This document shows, one piece after another, positions 1 through 7,570 of a stretch of DNA of 10,158 nt. The DNA lies in the NCBI GenBank assembly GCA_030671985.1, contig DAOVHI010000043.1:1-10158 (forward strand), in the 5' to 3' direction. The notes under the pieces were generated by a model. It was not told the DNA's origin. It worked only from the letters and a program-made list of their open reading frames with translations, and did no database searches. Numbering within the stretch: position 1 is the stretch's first letter; each line of letters begins with the position of its first letter. The DNA is from JAHJDO01 sp030671985 [NCBI: bacterium]. GTDB lineage: Bacteria > JAHJDO01. The translations under genes and the position numbers were made by a program.

Positions 1-396
1 AGGATTAGGTCATTGAAAGTCAGGCAGGGTATAATATCAGCATGTTTTAAAAAAGCATATAACGAGACTCTCAAGTCGCCTCCATCGGATTATTTGGAAC
101 TAATGGAGAGAAAATTGCTGAAACTTGTAGAAATTGGTGATGAAAAGATAATATTCGGAGACCTGCATAAAGAAAAGTTCAATAGTGATTTTGTAAATCA
201 AATAAATAAGAAACTGGTTTCCATGGGGAAAAAGGGGGAACTTTGCATATCAAATACTTCAAGAACTCTAAAGTCCGGTTTCATTTTGATAAAAGGAAAA
301 CAAGAGCTCAACGCATCTTTGGAACAATTAATTAAGACGTTAAAACATAAATTACTAATAAAAATAAACAACGTTCTCTTTGGACAACAGGTATAA
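1..396 (+). CDS. atpE: V/A-type ATPase subunit E, C-terminal part (5' end cut by window edge)
   Basis: Subunit E forms, with its partner G/H (not seen here), the peripheral stalk that holds the A3B3 head of the V/A-ATPase against the membrane part. The reading frame is open to the first base of the window (agg att agg tca ttg...), so the TTG at 13 is an internal codon and not a convincing start; about 131 residues are visible against roughly 190-200 for the family. The visible part matches the C-terminal domain: a charged helix, a segment with KIIFGDLHKEKF, then a strand containing GFILIKG and a final helix. Identity rests as much on context as on sequence: it directly precedes subunits C, F and A, the standard order. 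Its TAA (394-396) shares one base with the ATG of subunit C, suggesting translational coupling. Confidence 0.85.
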   Translation, partial: RIRSLKVRQGIISACFKKAYNETLKSPPSDYLELMERKLLKLVEIGDEKIIFGDLHKEKFNSDFVNQINKKLVSMGKKGELCISNTSRTLKSGFILIKGKQELNASLEQLIKTLKHKLLIKINNVLFGQQV

Positions 397-1424
397 TGTT
401 TATTGATAAAGCCTCATATGTAGAATATAATCCCGAATATTTGTTTGCTGTAGGCAAGCTAAGGGTCCACGAAAGAAAACTCATTAATAAGGCAGCGTTT
501 ACCCGGCTTATCGAGTGCAGTGGCTTTCAGGAAATGGTTTCCATATTAAGCGAGAGAAATTATTCAGATAATATATACTCTGTGGAAAAGCCGGAAGATT
601 TAGAAAATCTAATATTTGACGAAATGTCAAACACTATAGGTGAGATAAAAAAACTGTCTCATGATGACGAAGTAACTAATTTGTACTTATTCAGGTATGA
701 TATGCAAAATCTAAAACTCCTGATAAAAGCTGGAAAAAATTCTGAAGAGGTTAACCGCTCTCTGCTTTATAGGAGCGTAATAGACACAGATAGTCTTGAG
801 GATTCAATAAAAGAAGAAATCTTTTATGTGTTCCCCGACTCTCTCAGAGACAGGATAAAAACAATATGGCTCGAAGAAGTACAGCAGGGAAATCTTCAGG
901 AAGCGGAAATTCTTCTGGATAAATTATGGCTGGAAACAGGATATCGTTACATGAAAGAAAAAGAACAAATATTCCTGAGAGATCTGTTTTCCATATTAAT
1001 TGATCTGTATAATCTCAAGGTAATACTTAGAACTAAGGTTATGAACTATGATTCGGAAAGAGTTTATCAATACATTGCAGAAGGAGGTTTTATTGACAAA
1101 TCCGTCATGTCAAACTCCTGCAGTATGGAATTGGAAGGTATGGTGAAATTTTTTCAGTCATCGAATTATAATGAAATTATTAAATCTGGAGTTGAATATT
1201 TTGAAAAATATAATTCTTTCCGGAAATTTGAGCAGCTATGCAGCAACTTTTTAGTGGAATTTGTAGATATTGTGAAATTTCTGGTTGCCAGTGCTTCAAG
1301 TCTCATACGATACTCGGTGATCAAAGAAATTGAGCTTAAAAACCTGAGAGCTGTTTTAATCGGGAAAAATAATGGGCTTTCATCTGAACAGATCAGCCAA
1401 AATTTGGGGTACGTGTATGTCTAG
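396..1424 (+). CDS. atpC: V/A-type ATPase subunit C (d / AC39-like)
   Basis: A 342-residue protein, the usual length for subunit C, the funnel-shaped socket that joins the central rotor shaft (D/F) to the membrane c-ring. The family C-terminus is clear: an EIELKNLRAVLIGKNNGLS stretch followed by a predicted helix ending close to the stop. Repeated helical segments with NLK..L motifs (for example NLKLLIKAG near residues 103-111 and YNLKVILRT near 203-211) fit the all-helical, internally repeated fold. The ATG at 396 overlaps the subunit E stop by one base; only a weak AGG lies upstream, so coupling to the upstream gene is likely. The 3' end overlaps subunit F by 8 bases. No frameshift or missing domain was seen. 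Confidence 0.92.
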   Translation: MFIDKASYVEYNPEYLFAVGKLRVHERKLINKAAFTRLIECSGFQEMVSILSERNYSDNIYSVEKPEDLENLIFDEMSNTIGEIKKLSHDDEVTNLYLFRYDMQNLKLLIKAGKNSEEVNRSLLYRSVIDTDSLEDSIKEEIFYVFPDSLRDRIKTIWLEEVQQGNLQEAEILLDKLWLETGYRYMKEKEQIFLRDLFSILIDLYNLKVILRTKVMNYDSERVYQYIAEGGFIDKSVMSNSCSMELEGMVKFFQSSNYNEIIKSGVEYFEKYNSFRKFEQLCSNFLVEFVDIVKFLVASASSLIRYSVIKEIELKNLRAVLIGKNNGLSSEQISQNLGYVYV

Positions 1425-1725
1425 CATTGCAGTGATCGGCAAATCAGATATAGTTTCCGTATTCTCTGCGTTTGGAGTAAGTGTTTATCCTGTAGATAAT
1501 TCAGAGGATGCAGTGTCAAAACTTAATGAGCTGATTTCGCACAACACAGATATTGTTTTCATTACGGAAGAGCCGGCTAGCCAAATTAGAGACGTAATTT
1601 TTGACTTAAATCTGAAGATTCAAACAAGTATTACTGTTATTCCCGACCACAAAGGTTCAAAGGGACTGGCAACATCAATAATTAAAGATACTGTGAAAGA
1701 AGCAGTAGGAATGGATATTATATGA
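1417..1725 (+). CDS. atpF: V/A-type ATPase subunit F
   Basis: Subunit F binds the rotor shaft subunit D and helps couple rotation to catalysis. I place the start at the ATG at 1417, giving 102 residues, the usual family length. The protein then begins [11 protein letters not shown], with the alternating hydrophobic first strand of this Rossmann-like fold, and a GGGG (1406-1409) lies 7 bases upstream as a modest ribosome binding site. An earlier in-frame ATG at 1372 would add 15 residues unlike the family. Typical elements are FGVSVYPVD, the central DIVFITEE strand, and the C-terminal motif with KGSKG followed by VKEAVGMDI. It overlaps subunit C by 8 bases, and its TGA overlaps the ATG of subunit A (ATGA at 1722-1725). 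Confidence 0.93.
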   Translation: MSSIAVIGKSDIVSVFSAFGVSVYPVDNSEDAVSKLNELISHNTDIVFITEEPASQIRDVIFDLNLKIQTSITVIPDHKGSKGLATSIIKDTVKEAVGMDII

Positions 1726-3482
1726 ATGGTAAAATAATAAAAGTTTCAGGGCCTCTGGTCCTGGCGGACTGTATGCACGATGCAAGAATGTTTGACCTAG
1801 TAAAAGTAGGGGATAAAAATCTCATTGGAGAGATAATAGAATTAAGAGGCGACATAGCCTCTATTCAGGTATACGAAGAAACGGCAGGACTTGGTCCGGA
1901 TGAACCTGTTATATCAACAGGCAGACCTTTAAGTGTAGAACTTGGACCTGGTTTAATAGAATCAATATATGACGGCATACAACGTCCTCTGGATATACTG
2001 ATGAAGAAGACGGGAGAATATATTACCAGAGGTGTTTCTGCCCCGGGTATTGACCGCAGTAAAAAATGGCATTTTATGCCGTCTGTAAAAGCTGGAGACT
2101 CTGTACGTTACGGAAATACAATCGGGACAGTTCAGGAAACAAACCCTGTTATTCATAAAATCATGGTGCCTTCAGGAGTGGAAGGTAAAATAGAAAAAAT
2201 CGCAGAAGGTGAGTTCCGCGTTGAGGACATAGTCGCAGTCATTCAAACCGACAAAGGATCCAAGAACATTACTATGCTGCAACACTGGCCTGTAAGAATC
2301 CCAAGACCATATCAGAAAAAGTTAGTGCCTGAGACTCCTCTTGTTACTGGCCAGCGAGTAATTGACACATTTTTCCCAATTACGAAAGGAGGCACTGCTT
2401 GTATTCCAGGTCCTTTCGGCAGTGGAAAAACCGTTGTTCAGCATCAACTTGCAAAATGGGCAAATGCGGAGATCATTGTCTATATAGGATGCGGAGAACG
2501 CGGAAATGAAATGACAGACGTATTAATGGAATTCCCTCAGCTTAAGGATCCAAAGACAGGGGATGCATTAATGAAAAGAACTGTGCTTGTAGCCAACACA
2601 TCCAATATGCCTGTTGCCGCAAGAGAAGCTTCTATATATACAGGAATAACAATCGCTGAATATTTTCGCGATATGGGATATAGCGTTGCGGTAATGGCTG
2701 ATTCTACATCCAGATGGGCGGAGGCGTTAAGAGAAATGTCAGGCAGGCTTGAAGAAATGCCCGGCGAAGAGGGATATCCTGCATATTTACCGGCAAAACT
2801 TGCCGAATTCTATGAACGGTCAGGCAGAGTAATCTGTAAAGGAGAAGATTACAGGGAAGGCACTGTAAGTATAATAGGCGCCGTCTCTCCTCCGGGAGGT
2901 GACCTTTCTGATCCCGTTGTTCAGGGAACGCTGAAGGTTGCCAAAGTCTTTTGGGCACTGGAAGATAAGCTGGCATACAGACGTCATTTTCCTGCAATAA
3001 GCTGGATTAACAGTTATTCTTTATACCTTGATAACATCAATGACTTTCTGGAAGAAAATTTAGGCAAAGACTGGATGATAATGCGGCAGGAAGGCATGAA
3101 GCTTCTCCAGCAGGAAACTGATCTTCAGGAAATCGTACGGCTTGTCGGGATGGATACTCTTTCTGTTTCCGATCGCCTTATTCTTGAGACTGCAAAATCC
3201 ATAAGAGAGGACTTCCTACACCAAAACGCATTTCACGAGATAGATACTTACACATCACTTAAAAAGCAATACCATATGCTAAAACTAATTATGCTGTTTC
3301 ATGAAAAGTGTATTCAGGCAGTAGGCGAGGGAACACCCGTAGAATCCCTGGTTAATCTAAAAATCAGAGAAGACATAGCACGAATGCGGTTCATTGAGGA
3401 AAAAAATCTTAACAAGTTTTCTGAGTTGGAGAAAAGGGTAGAAGAAGAGATAAATCAGATAGCAGTGGAGAGTAAGGAGTAA
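1722..3482 (+). CDS. atpA: V/A-type ATPase catalytic subunit A
   Basis: The catalytic subunit of the A3B3 head: it hydrolyses or makes ATP while driving, or driven by, H+ or Na+ flow through the membrane part. It has 586 residues, full family length. An N-terminal beta-barrel is followed by the A-specific inserted (bulge) domain at about residues 115-185. The Walker A loop GPFGSGKT lies at 230-237 (K236, T237). The catalytic glutamate is in GCGERGNEM (E259), and the Walker B strand [12 protein letters not shown] has D327. The [16 protein letters not shown] block (341-356) is characteristic, and a helical C-terminal domain completes the protein. All active-site motifs look intact. AGGA (1707-1710) lies 11 bases before the ATG, which overlaps the subunit F stop. 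Usually subunit B follows at once; here a TPR gene intervenes. Ion specificity cannot be judged because subunits K and I are not in the window. Confidence 0.98.
   Translation: MNGKIIKVSGPLVLADCMHDARMFDLVKVGDKNLIGEIIELRGDIASIQVYEETAGLGPDEPVISTGRPLSVELGPGLIESIYDGIQRPLDILMKKTGEYITRGVSAPGIDRSKKWHFMPSVKAGDSVRYGNTIGTVQETNPVIHKIMVPSGVEGKIEKIAEGEFRVEDIVAVIQTDKGSKNITMLQHWPVRIPRPYQKKLVPETPLVTGQRVIDTFFPITKGGTACIPGPFGSGKTVVQHQLAKWANAEIIVYIGCGERGNEMTDVLMEFPQLKDPKTGDALMKRTVLVANTSNMPVAAREASIYTGITIAEYFRDMGYSVAVMADSTSRWAEALREMSGRLEEMPGEEGYPAYLPAKLAEFYERSGRVICKGEDYREGTVSIIGAVSPPGGDLSDPVVQGTLKVAKVFWALEDKLAYRRHFPAISWINSYSLYLDNINDFLEENLGKDWMIMRQEGMKLLQQETDLQEIVRLVGMDTLSVSDRLILETAKSIREDFLHQNAFHEIDTYTSLKKQYHMLKLIMLFHEKCIQAVGEGTPVESLVNLKIREDIARMRFIEEKNLNKFSELEKRVEEEINQIAVESKE
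3474..3479 (+). promoter_or_regulatory. Shine-Dalgarno AAGGAG at the atpA/TPR-gene junction
   Basis: A strong AAGGAG lies inside the last codons of atpA, only 3 bases (the TAA stop) before the ATG at 3483. The spacing is shorter than the usual 5-9 bases, but the next in-frame ATG (3495, residue 5) would be 15 bases away, too far. I therefore keep 3483. The junction is the kind expected between two coupled operon genes. Confidence 0.55.
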
Positions 3483-4598
3483 ATGGGAAAACTAATGCAA
3501 GAAGATAAAAAGTCTATCGTAATAAAAATCTGGAGTTACATATCAACTAATTCACTTTTAAGCGCACTAATAGTAGCATTAATAATGGTGTTATTCATTC
3601 CTGTAATATTTGAAAAGGGTTCTGAAACAAAGGAACTGAGGAAAGCAATCGAAACACAAAATCAATCAATCAATGCGTTAATGTCTCTCTTAAAACAAGA
3701 GAAGGAAGAAACACAGCCAAAATCTCAATTAGCAGGAATTGATAAAGAAAGCATCAAAAAGGCTTTGGAAAAAGAGCCTGAACTAAGAAAAATAGCAAAA
3801 GAATCGGATATTGACAAACTCAAAGAACATTTATTTGAGACTATATTATCCTCTGCTGAAGGGTTATTTTATAAAGGAAACGTCTATTGCTATGATGGCA
3901 AATTCAAAGAGGCAATAGATTCGTACACAGAAGCAATAAAGCTAAATCCGAAAGCTGTAAATGTTTATAACAATCGTGGAGTTGCCTATGATGGCTTAAA
4001 ACAATACAACAAGGCACTCGCAGATTATAATAAGGCAATCGAACTCAATCCGAAACATGCAAAGGCTTATAACAATCGTGGAGTTCTCTATTATGCATTA
4101 AAACAATACGATAAGGTACTCGCAGATTATAATAAGGCAATTGAACTCAATCCGAAATATGTAATGGCTTATAACAATCGTGGAGTTACCTATTTTACAT
4201 TAAAACAATACAATAAGGCACTCGCAGACTATAATAAAACAATTGAACTCAATCCAAAATATGTAATGGCTTATAGCAATCGTGGAGTTGCTTATTCCGC
4301 ATTAAAAGAGTTCAACAAAGCAATTGAGAATTGCAATGAGGCAATAAAACTAAATCCGAAATATGCAGCTGCTTATAACAATCGTGGAATTGTCTATACT
4401 AAATTGAAACAATACAATAAGGCAGTTGAGGATTTTAATAAGGCAATTGAATTAAAAGACGGACTTCCCAACAAAGGTGCAAAGACTTATTACAATCGTG
4501 GAACTGCCTATCGGAAAAAAGGAGACGTTGAGAAGGCTAAAAAAGATTTTGCAAAGGCAATAGAAATAGAGAAAATAAAAGAGGTCAAACCAAAGTAG
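3483..4598 (+). CDS. Membrane-anchored TPR-repeat protein inserted between atpA and atpB
   Basis: A 371-residue protein of unknown function, not a known V-ATPase subunit. Residues 1-23 are polar with four lysines and one hydrophobic helix spans about 24-43. By the positive-inside rule this suggests N-terminus in and the rest outside the cytoplasm, though the charge bias is modest. Residues 46-121 are highly charged and probably helical, perhaps coiled coil (46-76). From about residue 125 come seven TPR units with the NNRG...Y..LKQYNKALADYNKAIELNPK consensus shape. The conserved arginines fall at 165, 199, 233, 267 and 301, exactly 34 apart, then at 339 after a 4-residue insertion. TPR arrays bind other proteins, so a scaffold or assembly role is possible but is inference. 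The gene abuts atpA with no spacer and is co-oriented, so it should be cotranscribed. Positions 3541-3780 are about 33% GC by hand count, but some neighbouring genes have stretches as AT-rich. Confidence 0.9.
   Translation: MGKLMQEDKKSIVIKIWSYISTNSLLSALIVALIMVLFIPVIFEKGSETKELRKAIETQNQSINALMSLLKQEKEETQPKSQLAGIDKESIKKALEKEPELRKIAKESDIDKLKEHLFETILSSAEGLFYKGNVYCYDGKFKEAIDSYTEAIKLNPKAVNVYNNRGVAYDGLKQYNKALADYNKAIELNPKHAKAYNNRGVLYYALKQYDKVLADYNKAIELNPKYVMAYNNRGVTYFTLKQYNKALADYNKTIELNPKYVMAYSNRGVAYSALKEFNKAIENCNEAIKLNPKYAAAYNNRGIVYTKLKQYNKAVEDFNKAIELKDGLPNKGAKTYYNRGTAYRKKGDVEKAKKDFAKAIEIEKIKEVKPK
3966..4487 (+). repeat. Tandem 102-bp coding repeats (TPR units)
   Basis: Five consecutive DNA units begin at 3966, 4068, 4170, 4272 and 4374, each opening with TATAACAATCGTGGA or a one-base variant. 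The first four are exactly 102 bases and the last is 114 because of a 12-base insertion. A sixth, partly diverged unit starts at 4488. By hand alignment the second and third units differ at 10 of 102 positions and the first and second at 12, with synonymous codons often shared. The fourth and fifth units are more diverged. This points to fairly recent tandem duplication or gene conversion of 34-residue TPR modules. Confidence 0.92.
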
Positions 4599-4629
4599 GA
4601 AACAAAAAAGCTAAAGGATACTTGATTGG

Positions 4630-4641
4630 GTAAATATTTAC
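4630..4641. repeat. 12-bp perfect palindrome in the 59-bp gap before atpB
   Basis: GTAAATATTTAC is a perfect inverted repeat with no loop, 16 bases before the atpB ATG and just before its ribosome binding site. The 59-base gap (4599-4657) is the only real spacer in the ATPase operon and holds no other clear signal. The palindrome could bind a dimeric regulator, but in AT-rich DNA it could also be chance. Confidence 0.35.
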
Positions 4642-4646
4642 ATAAT

Positions 4647-4650
4647 AGGA
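4647..4650 (+). promoter_or_regulatory. Ribosome binding site of atpB (AGGA)
   Basis: AGGA lies 7 bases before the ATG at 4658, a good spacing that supports this start. It shows that subunit B is translated from its own site and not by overlap with the upstream gene, unlike subunits C, F and A here. Confidence 0.6.
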
Positions 4651-4657
4651 ATAGAAA

Positions 4658-6031
4658 ATGCAAAAAGAATATTTGACTGTTAAAGAGATAGTTGGACCCC
4701 TTATTCTTGTAGAGGATATTAAAGGGGTGAAGTATGATGAGCTGATAGAAATTGCGTTACCAAGTGGAGAAGTGAGGCAGGGGAAGGTCTTGGAAATTTC
4801 CAAGGACAAAGCTCTTATTCAGGTGTTTGAGGGAACGAGCGGAATAGATATAGCTAAAACCAGAGTGAAATTTTTGGGCAAAGGAATAGAGCTTCCTGTT
4901 TCAGAGGATTTGATGGGTAGGGTCTTTGACGGGCTTGGTAAACCGATAGATGACGGACCTGGAATAATCCCTGAGAAATATTTGGATATAAACGGCAATC
5001 CTATTAATCCGTATGCGCGTGACTATCCGTCTGAGTTTATTCAAACAGGAATATCCGCAATAGACGGGCTGAACACCCTAGTCAGAGGACAGAAACTGCC
5101 TATTTTTTCCGCTTCAGGACTTCCGCATTCTCAGGTTGCCGCTCAGATCGCGAGACAGGCAAAGGTTATTGGTAAAGAGGAAAAATTTGCCGTTGTGTTT
5201 GCTGCTATTGGCATAACCTTTGAAGAAGCGGATTACTTTATTTCGGATTTTAAAAGAACGGGAGCTATAGAACGAACAGTCCTGTTCATAAACCTTGCTG
5301 ATGACCCTGCTATTGAGAGAATTGCTACTCCGCGTGTTGCGCTTACAACAGCGGAATATCTTGCATTTGAGAAAGGTATGCATGTGTTGGTCATATTAAC
5401 GGATATGACTAATTATTGCGAAGCATTGCGTTCCGTATCCGCAGCCAGAAAAGAAGTTCCCAGCAGAAGAGGATATCCGGGTTATATGTATACGGATCTT
5501 GCTTCACTCTATGAAAGAGCAGGCAGAATTAAAGATAAAAAAGGTTCTATTACTCAGATTCCTATCCTGACTATGCCTGATGATGATAAAACACATCCCA
5601 TACCGGATTTAACAGGTTATATTACAGAGGGGCAAATTATATTAAGTAGAAATCTTCACAAAAAGGGAACATCCCCTCCAATTGATGTTCTTCCATCACT
5701 TTCAAGATTGAAGGATAAAGGAATTGGCAAGGGAAAAACACGGGAAGATCATGCCGATGTTTTTAATCAACTCTTTGCTGCTTATGCAAGCGGTAAAGAA
5801 GCTCAGGAACTTGCAATTATTCTTGGAGAGTCTGCTTTGAGTGATATAGATAAAATATACTTCAAGTTTTCAGATGAGTTTGAAAAACGCTATGTGGGCC
5901 AGGGCTACGACGAAAACAGAACTATTGAGCAGACTCTGGATTTAGGATGGGAACTCTTCTTGATGCTGCCAAAATCAGAATTAAAGAGAATAAGGCCTGA
6001 ATATATAGAGAAGTATCTCAAAAACAAATAA
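4658..6031 (+). CDS. atpB: V/A-type ATPase subunit B (non-catalytic nucleotide-binding)
   Basis: Subunit B alternates with A in the A3B3 ring and supplies the arginine finger to the catalytic site. Its 457 residues match the family length. An N-terminal barrel (about 1-75) contains the VFEGTSGID segment. The position of the Walker A loop is replaced by the B-specific [21 protein letters not shown] (148-168), which lacks the GKT signature, as expected for a non-catalytic subunit. Other family blocks are [13 protein letters not shown] (246-258) and [13 protein letters not shown] (270-282). In [14 protein letters not shown]350 falls where the known arginine finger lies. The subunit appears complete and functional. 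Normally atpD follows; here the stop is 14 bases from the end of leuA on the other strand, so B is the last gene of this transcript. Confidence 0.98.
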   Translation: MQKEYLTVKEIVGPLILVEDIKGVKYDELIEIALPSGEVRQGKVLEISKDKALIQVFEGTSGIDIAKTRVKFLGKGIELPVSEDLMGRVFDGLGKPIDDGPGIIPEKYLDINGNPINPYARDYPSEFIQTGISAIDGLNTLVRGQKLPIFSASGLPHSQVAAQIARQAKVIGKEEKFAVVFAAIGITFEEADYFISDFKRTGAIERTVLFINLADDPAIERIATPRVALTTAEYLAFEKGMHVLVILTDMTNYCEALRSVSAARKEVPSRRGYPGYMYTDLASLYERAGRIKDKKGSITQIPILTMPDDDKTHPIPDLTGYITEGQIILSRNLHKKGTSPPIDVLPSLSRLKDKGIGKGKTREDHADVFNQLFAAYASGKEAQELAIILGESALSDIDKIYFKFSDEFEKRYVGQGYDENRTIEQTLDLGWELFLMLPKSELKRIRPEYIEKYLKNK

Positions 6032-6043
6032 TCCCATTTGAGA
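6016..6043 (+). terminator. Weak stem-loop between the convergent operons (possible terminator)
   Basis: TCTCAAA (6016-6022) and TTTGAGA (6037-6043) form a 7-bp perfect stem with a 14-base loop that includes the atpB stop codon. A six-T run comes only 8 bases after the stem, inside the end of leuA. The stem is short and has only three GC pairs, so this is a weak candidate; nothing better is seen in the 14-base gap between the genes. Confidence 0.2.
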
Positions 6044-6045
6044 GT

Positions 6046-7563
6046 TTACGCTTTTTTGCGCTTTGCCAACAACCTATTCACAGCATTAACGTAAGCTTTC
6101 ACACTTGCTTCAATAATGTCTGTGCTGGCTCCCATTCCCACTGCTGTTCTATTGCCAACTGCAACTTTTACATGAACCTCGCCTAATGCGTCCGTTCCTC
6201 CTGTAACAGCTTGAAGAGAATAGTCAACTAGTTTTGCTTTGAGTTTCGTAATCTTATTAATAGCTTTATACGCTGCGTCTACAGGCCCGTCTCCGCAAGC
6301 TGCCTCCTGAAAAACTTGTTTTCCTTTTTTTAAGCTCACAGGAGCAGTCGGTATAGTTTTGTTTCCGCTCACAATATTGAAGTATTCAAGAACGTAGGTT
6401 TCCGAAGTTACGGTTATTTCATCCTCAACTATTACCTCAAGATCCTCATCAAAAATCTCTTTCTTTTTATCTGCAAGTTTTATGAATCGCTCATAAGCTT
6501 TATCAAACTGGCTGTCCTTTAGCTCAATACCAAGCGCTTTAATCCGCGACTTAAAGCCGTGCCTTCCGGAATGTCTTCCCAGCACGATTCTTGACTTTTC
6601 AAAGCCAACGGACTCAGGTGTAATAATTTCATATGTGGTCCTCTCCTTTAATACACCATCCTGATGAATACCGGACTCATGAGCAAACGCATTAATTCCT
6701 ACTATTGCCTTATTTGGTTGTACTGAAATCCCGCTCACGATGCTTATAAGTTTACTTGTTTTATAAATTTCTTTAGTCTTAATTCCTGTGGAAAAAGGAT
6801 AAATATCCTGTCTTGTCTTTAGTATCATAACAACCTCTTCAAGAGAGGTATTTCCTGCTCTTTCTCCAATGCCGTTAACAGTACATTCCACCTGACGAGC
6901 GCCGTTCACTACAGCAGCTAAAGAATTCGCAGATCCTAAACCAAGATCATTATGACAATGCACGCTTATTGTGGTTTTATTAATATTTCTTACTTTGCGC
7001 ATAATATCTTTTATCAATCCGCCATACTCATCAGGAGTCGTATATCCAACGGTATCCGGAATGTTTACAACATTTGCTCCTGCATCCACAACAGCCTCAA
7101 TAATTTCAAAAAGAAAGTCCCTATTAGTTCTGGAAGCGTCCTCTGCTGAAAATTCCACGTCTTCAATAAATCCCTTTGCATACTTAACTGCATTCACAGC
7201 CATCTTCAGAGCCTGGCTTTTAGTTTTCTCAAGTTTTTTCTCAAGATGAATATCAGATGTTGCCAGAAAAGTATGCACTCTGGATTTTTTTGCTTTTTTT
7301 AACGATTGGACACAGACATCTATATCTTTTTTAACAGCCCTTGCAAGTCCCGCAATAATCGGACCTTTAGTCAGTTCTGCAATTAAAGACACCGCATCAA
7401 ATTGCGTTGGGGACGACACGGGAAAACCTGCTTCAATAACGTCAACACCAAGCCTTGCAAGCTGATTTGCTACCTTTACTTTTCCATCAAGACTCATGCT
7501 GGCGCCAGGAGACTGCTCTCCATCACGCAAAGTAGTATCAAATATTATAACCCGATCTTTCAT
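6046..7563 (-). CDS. leuA: 2-isopropylmalate synthase
   Basis: Condenses acetyl-CoA with 2-ketoisovalerate to give 2-isopropylmalate, the first committed step of leucine synthesis. The 505 residues match the common bacterial form (about 510-520). The TIM-barrel domain opens with IIFDTTLRDGEQSPG (R13, D14 at the metal and substrate site). It continues with HTFLATSDIH (107-116) and NIPDTVGYTTPDE (167-179). The VHCHNDLGLGSANSLAAV block supplies metal ligands H202 and H204, followed by NGIGERAGNTSLEEV. From about residue 362 the C-terminal part is the LeuA regulatory domain where leucine normally binds, so feedback inhibition is likely. The active site fits isopropylmalate synthase better than homocitrate synthase; citramalate activity cannot be excluded by eye. 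It starts 7 bases after the ilvC stop without a clear ribosome binding site, so translation is probably coupled to ilvC. Confidence 0.97.
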   Translation of the reverse strand: MKDRVIIFDTTLRDGEQSPGASMSLDGKVKVANQLARLGVDVIEAGFPVSSPTQFDAVSLIAELTKGPIIAGLARAVKKDIDVCVQSLKKAKKSRVHTFLATSDIHLEKKLEKTKSQALKMAVNAVKYAKGFIEDVEFSAEDASRTNRDFLFEIIEAVVDAGANVVNIPDTVGYTTPDEYGGLIKDIMRKVRNINKTTISVHCHNDLGLGSANSLAAVVNGARQVECTVNGIGERAGNTSLEEVVMILKTRQDIYPFSTGIKTKEIYKTSKLISIVSGISVQPNKAIVGINAFAHESGIHQDGVLKERTTYEIITPESVGFEKSRIVLGRHSGRHGFKSRIKALGIELKDSQFDKAYERFIKLADKKKEIFDEDLEVIVEDEITVTSETYVLEYFNIVSGNKTIPTAPVSLKKGKQVFQEAACGDGPVDAAYKAINKITKLKAKLVDYSLQAVTGGTDALGEVHVKVAVGNRTAVGMGASTDIIEASVKAYVNAVNRLLAKRKKA

Positions 7564-7570
7564 GAGTTTT

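Noticed and set aside
1372-1416. Earlier ATG for subunit F (15 extra residues)
   Set aside because: The extra residues do not fit the family N-terminus and would lengthen the overlap with subunit C to 53 bases; the ATG at 1417 has a GGGG 7 bases upstream.
2704-2997. 97-codon minus-strand open frame opposite atpA
   Set aside because: Antisense to the conserved Walker B and [16 protein letters not shown] region; a shadow of constrained codons.
3966-4487. Regular DNA repeats resembling a CRISPR array
   Set aside because: Repeats are contiguous with no spacers, have a 102-base period in frame, and encode TPR helices.
3483-4598. Horizontal transfer of the TPR gene judged by base composition
   Set aside because: Its GC (about 33% in the N-terminal part) is low, but parts of atpA and the E/C genes are similarly AT-rich, so composition alone does not show foreign origin. 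No insertion sequence or flanking direct repeat was found.
4622-4646. Possible promoter before atpB (TTGATT ... CATAAT)
   Set aside because: The spacer between the two hexamers is only 13 bases, too short for a sigma-70 promoter; the AT-rich context makes such matches common.
6952-7249. Open frames on the plus strand opposite leuA
   Set aside because: Overlapping shadow frames within conserved leuA; no recognisable protein and no initiation signal.
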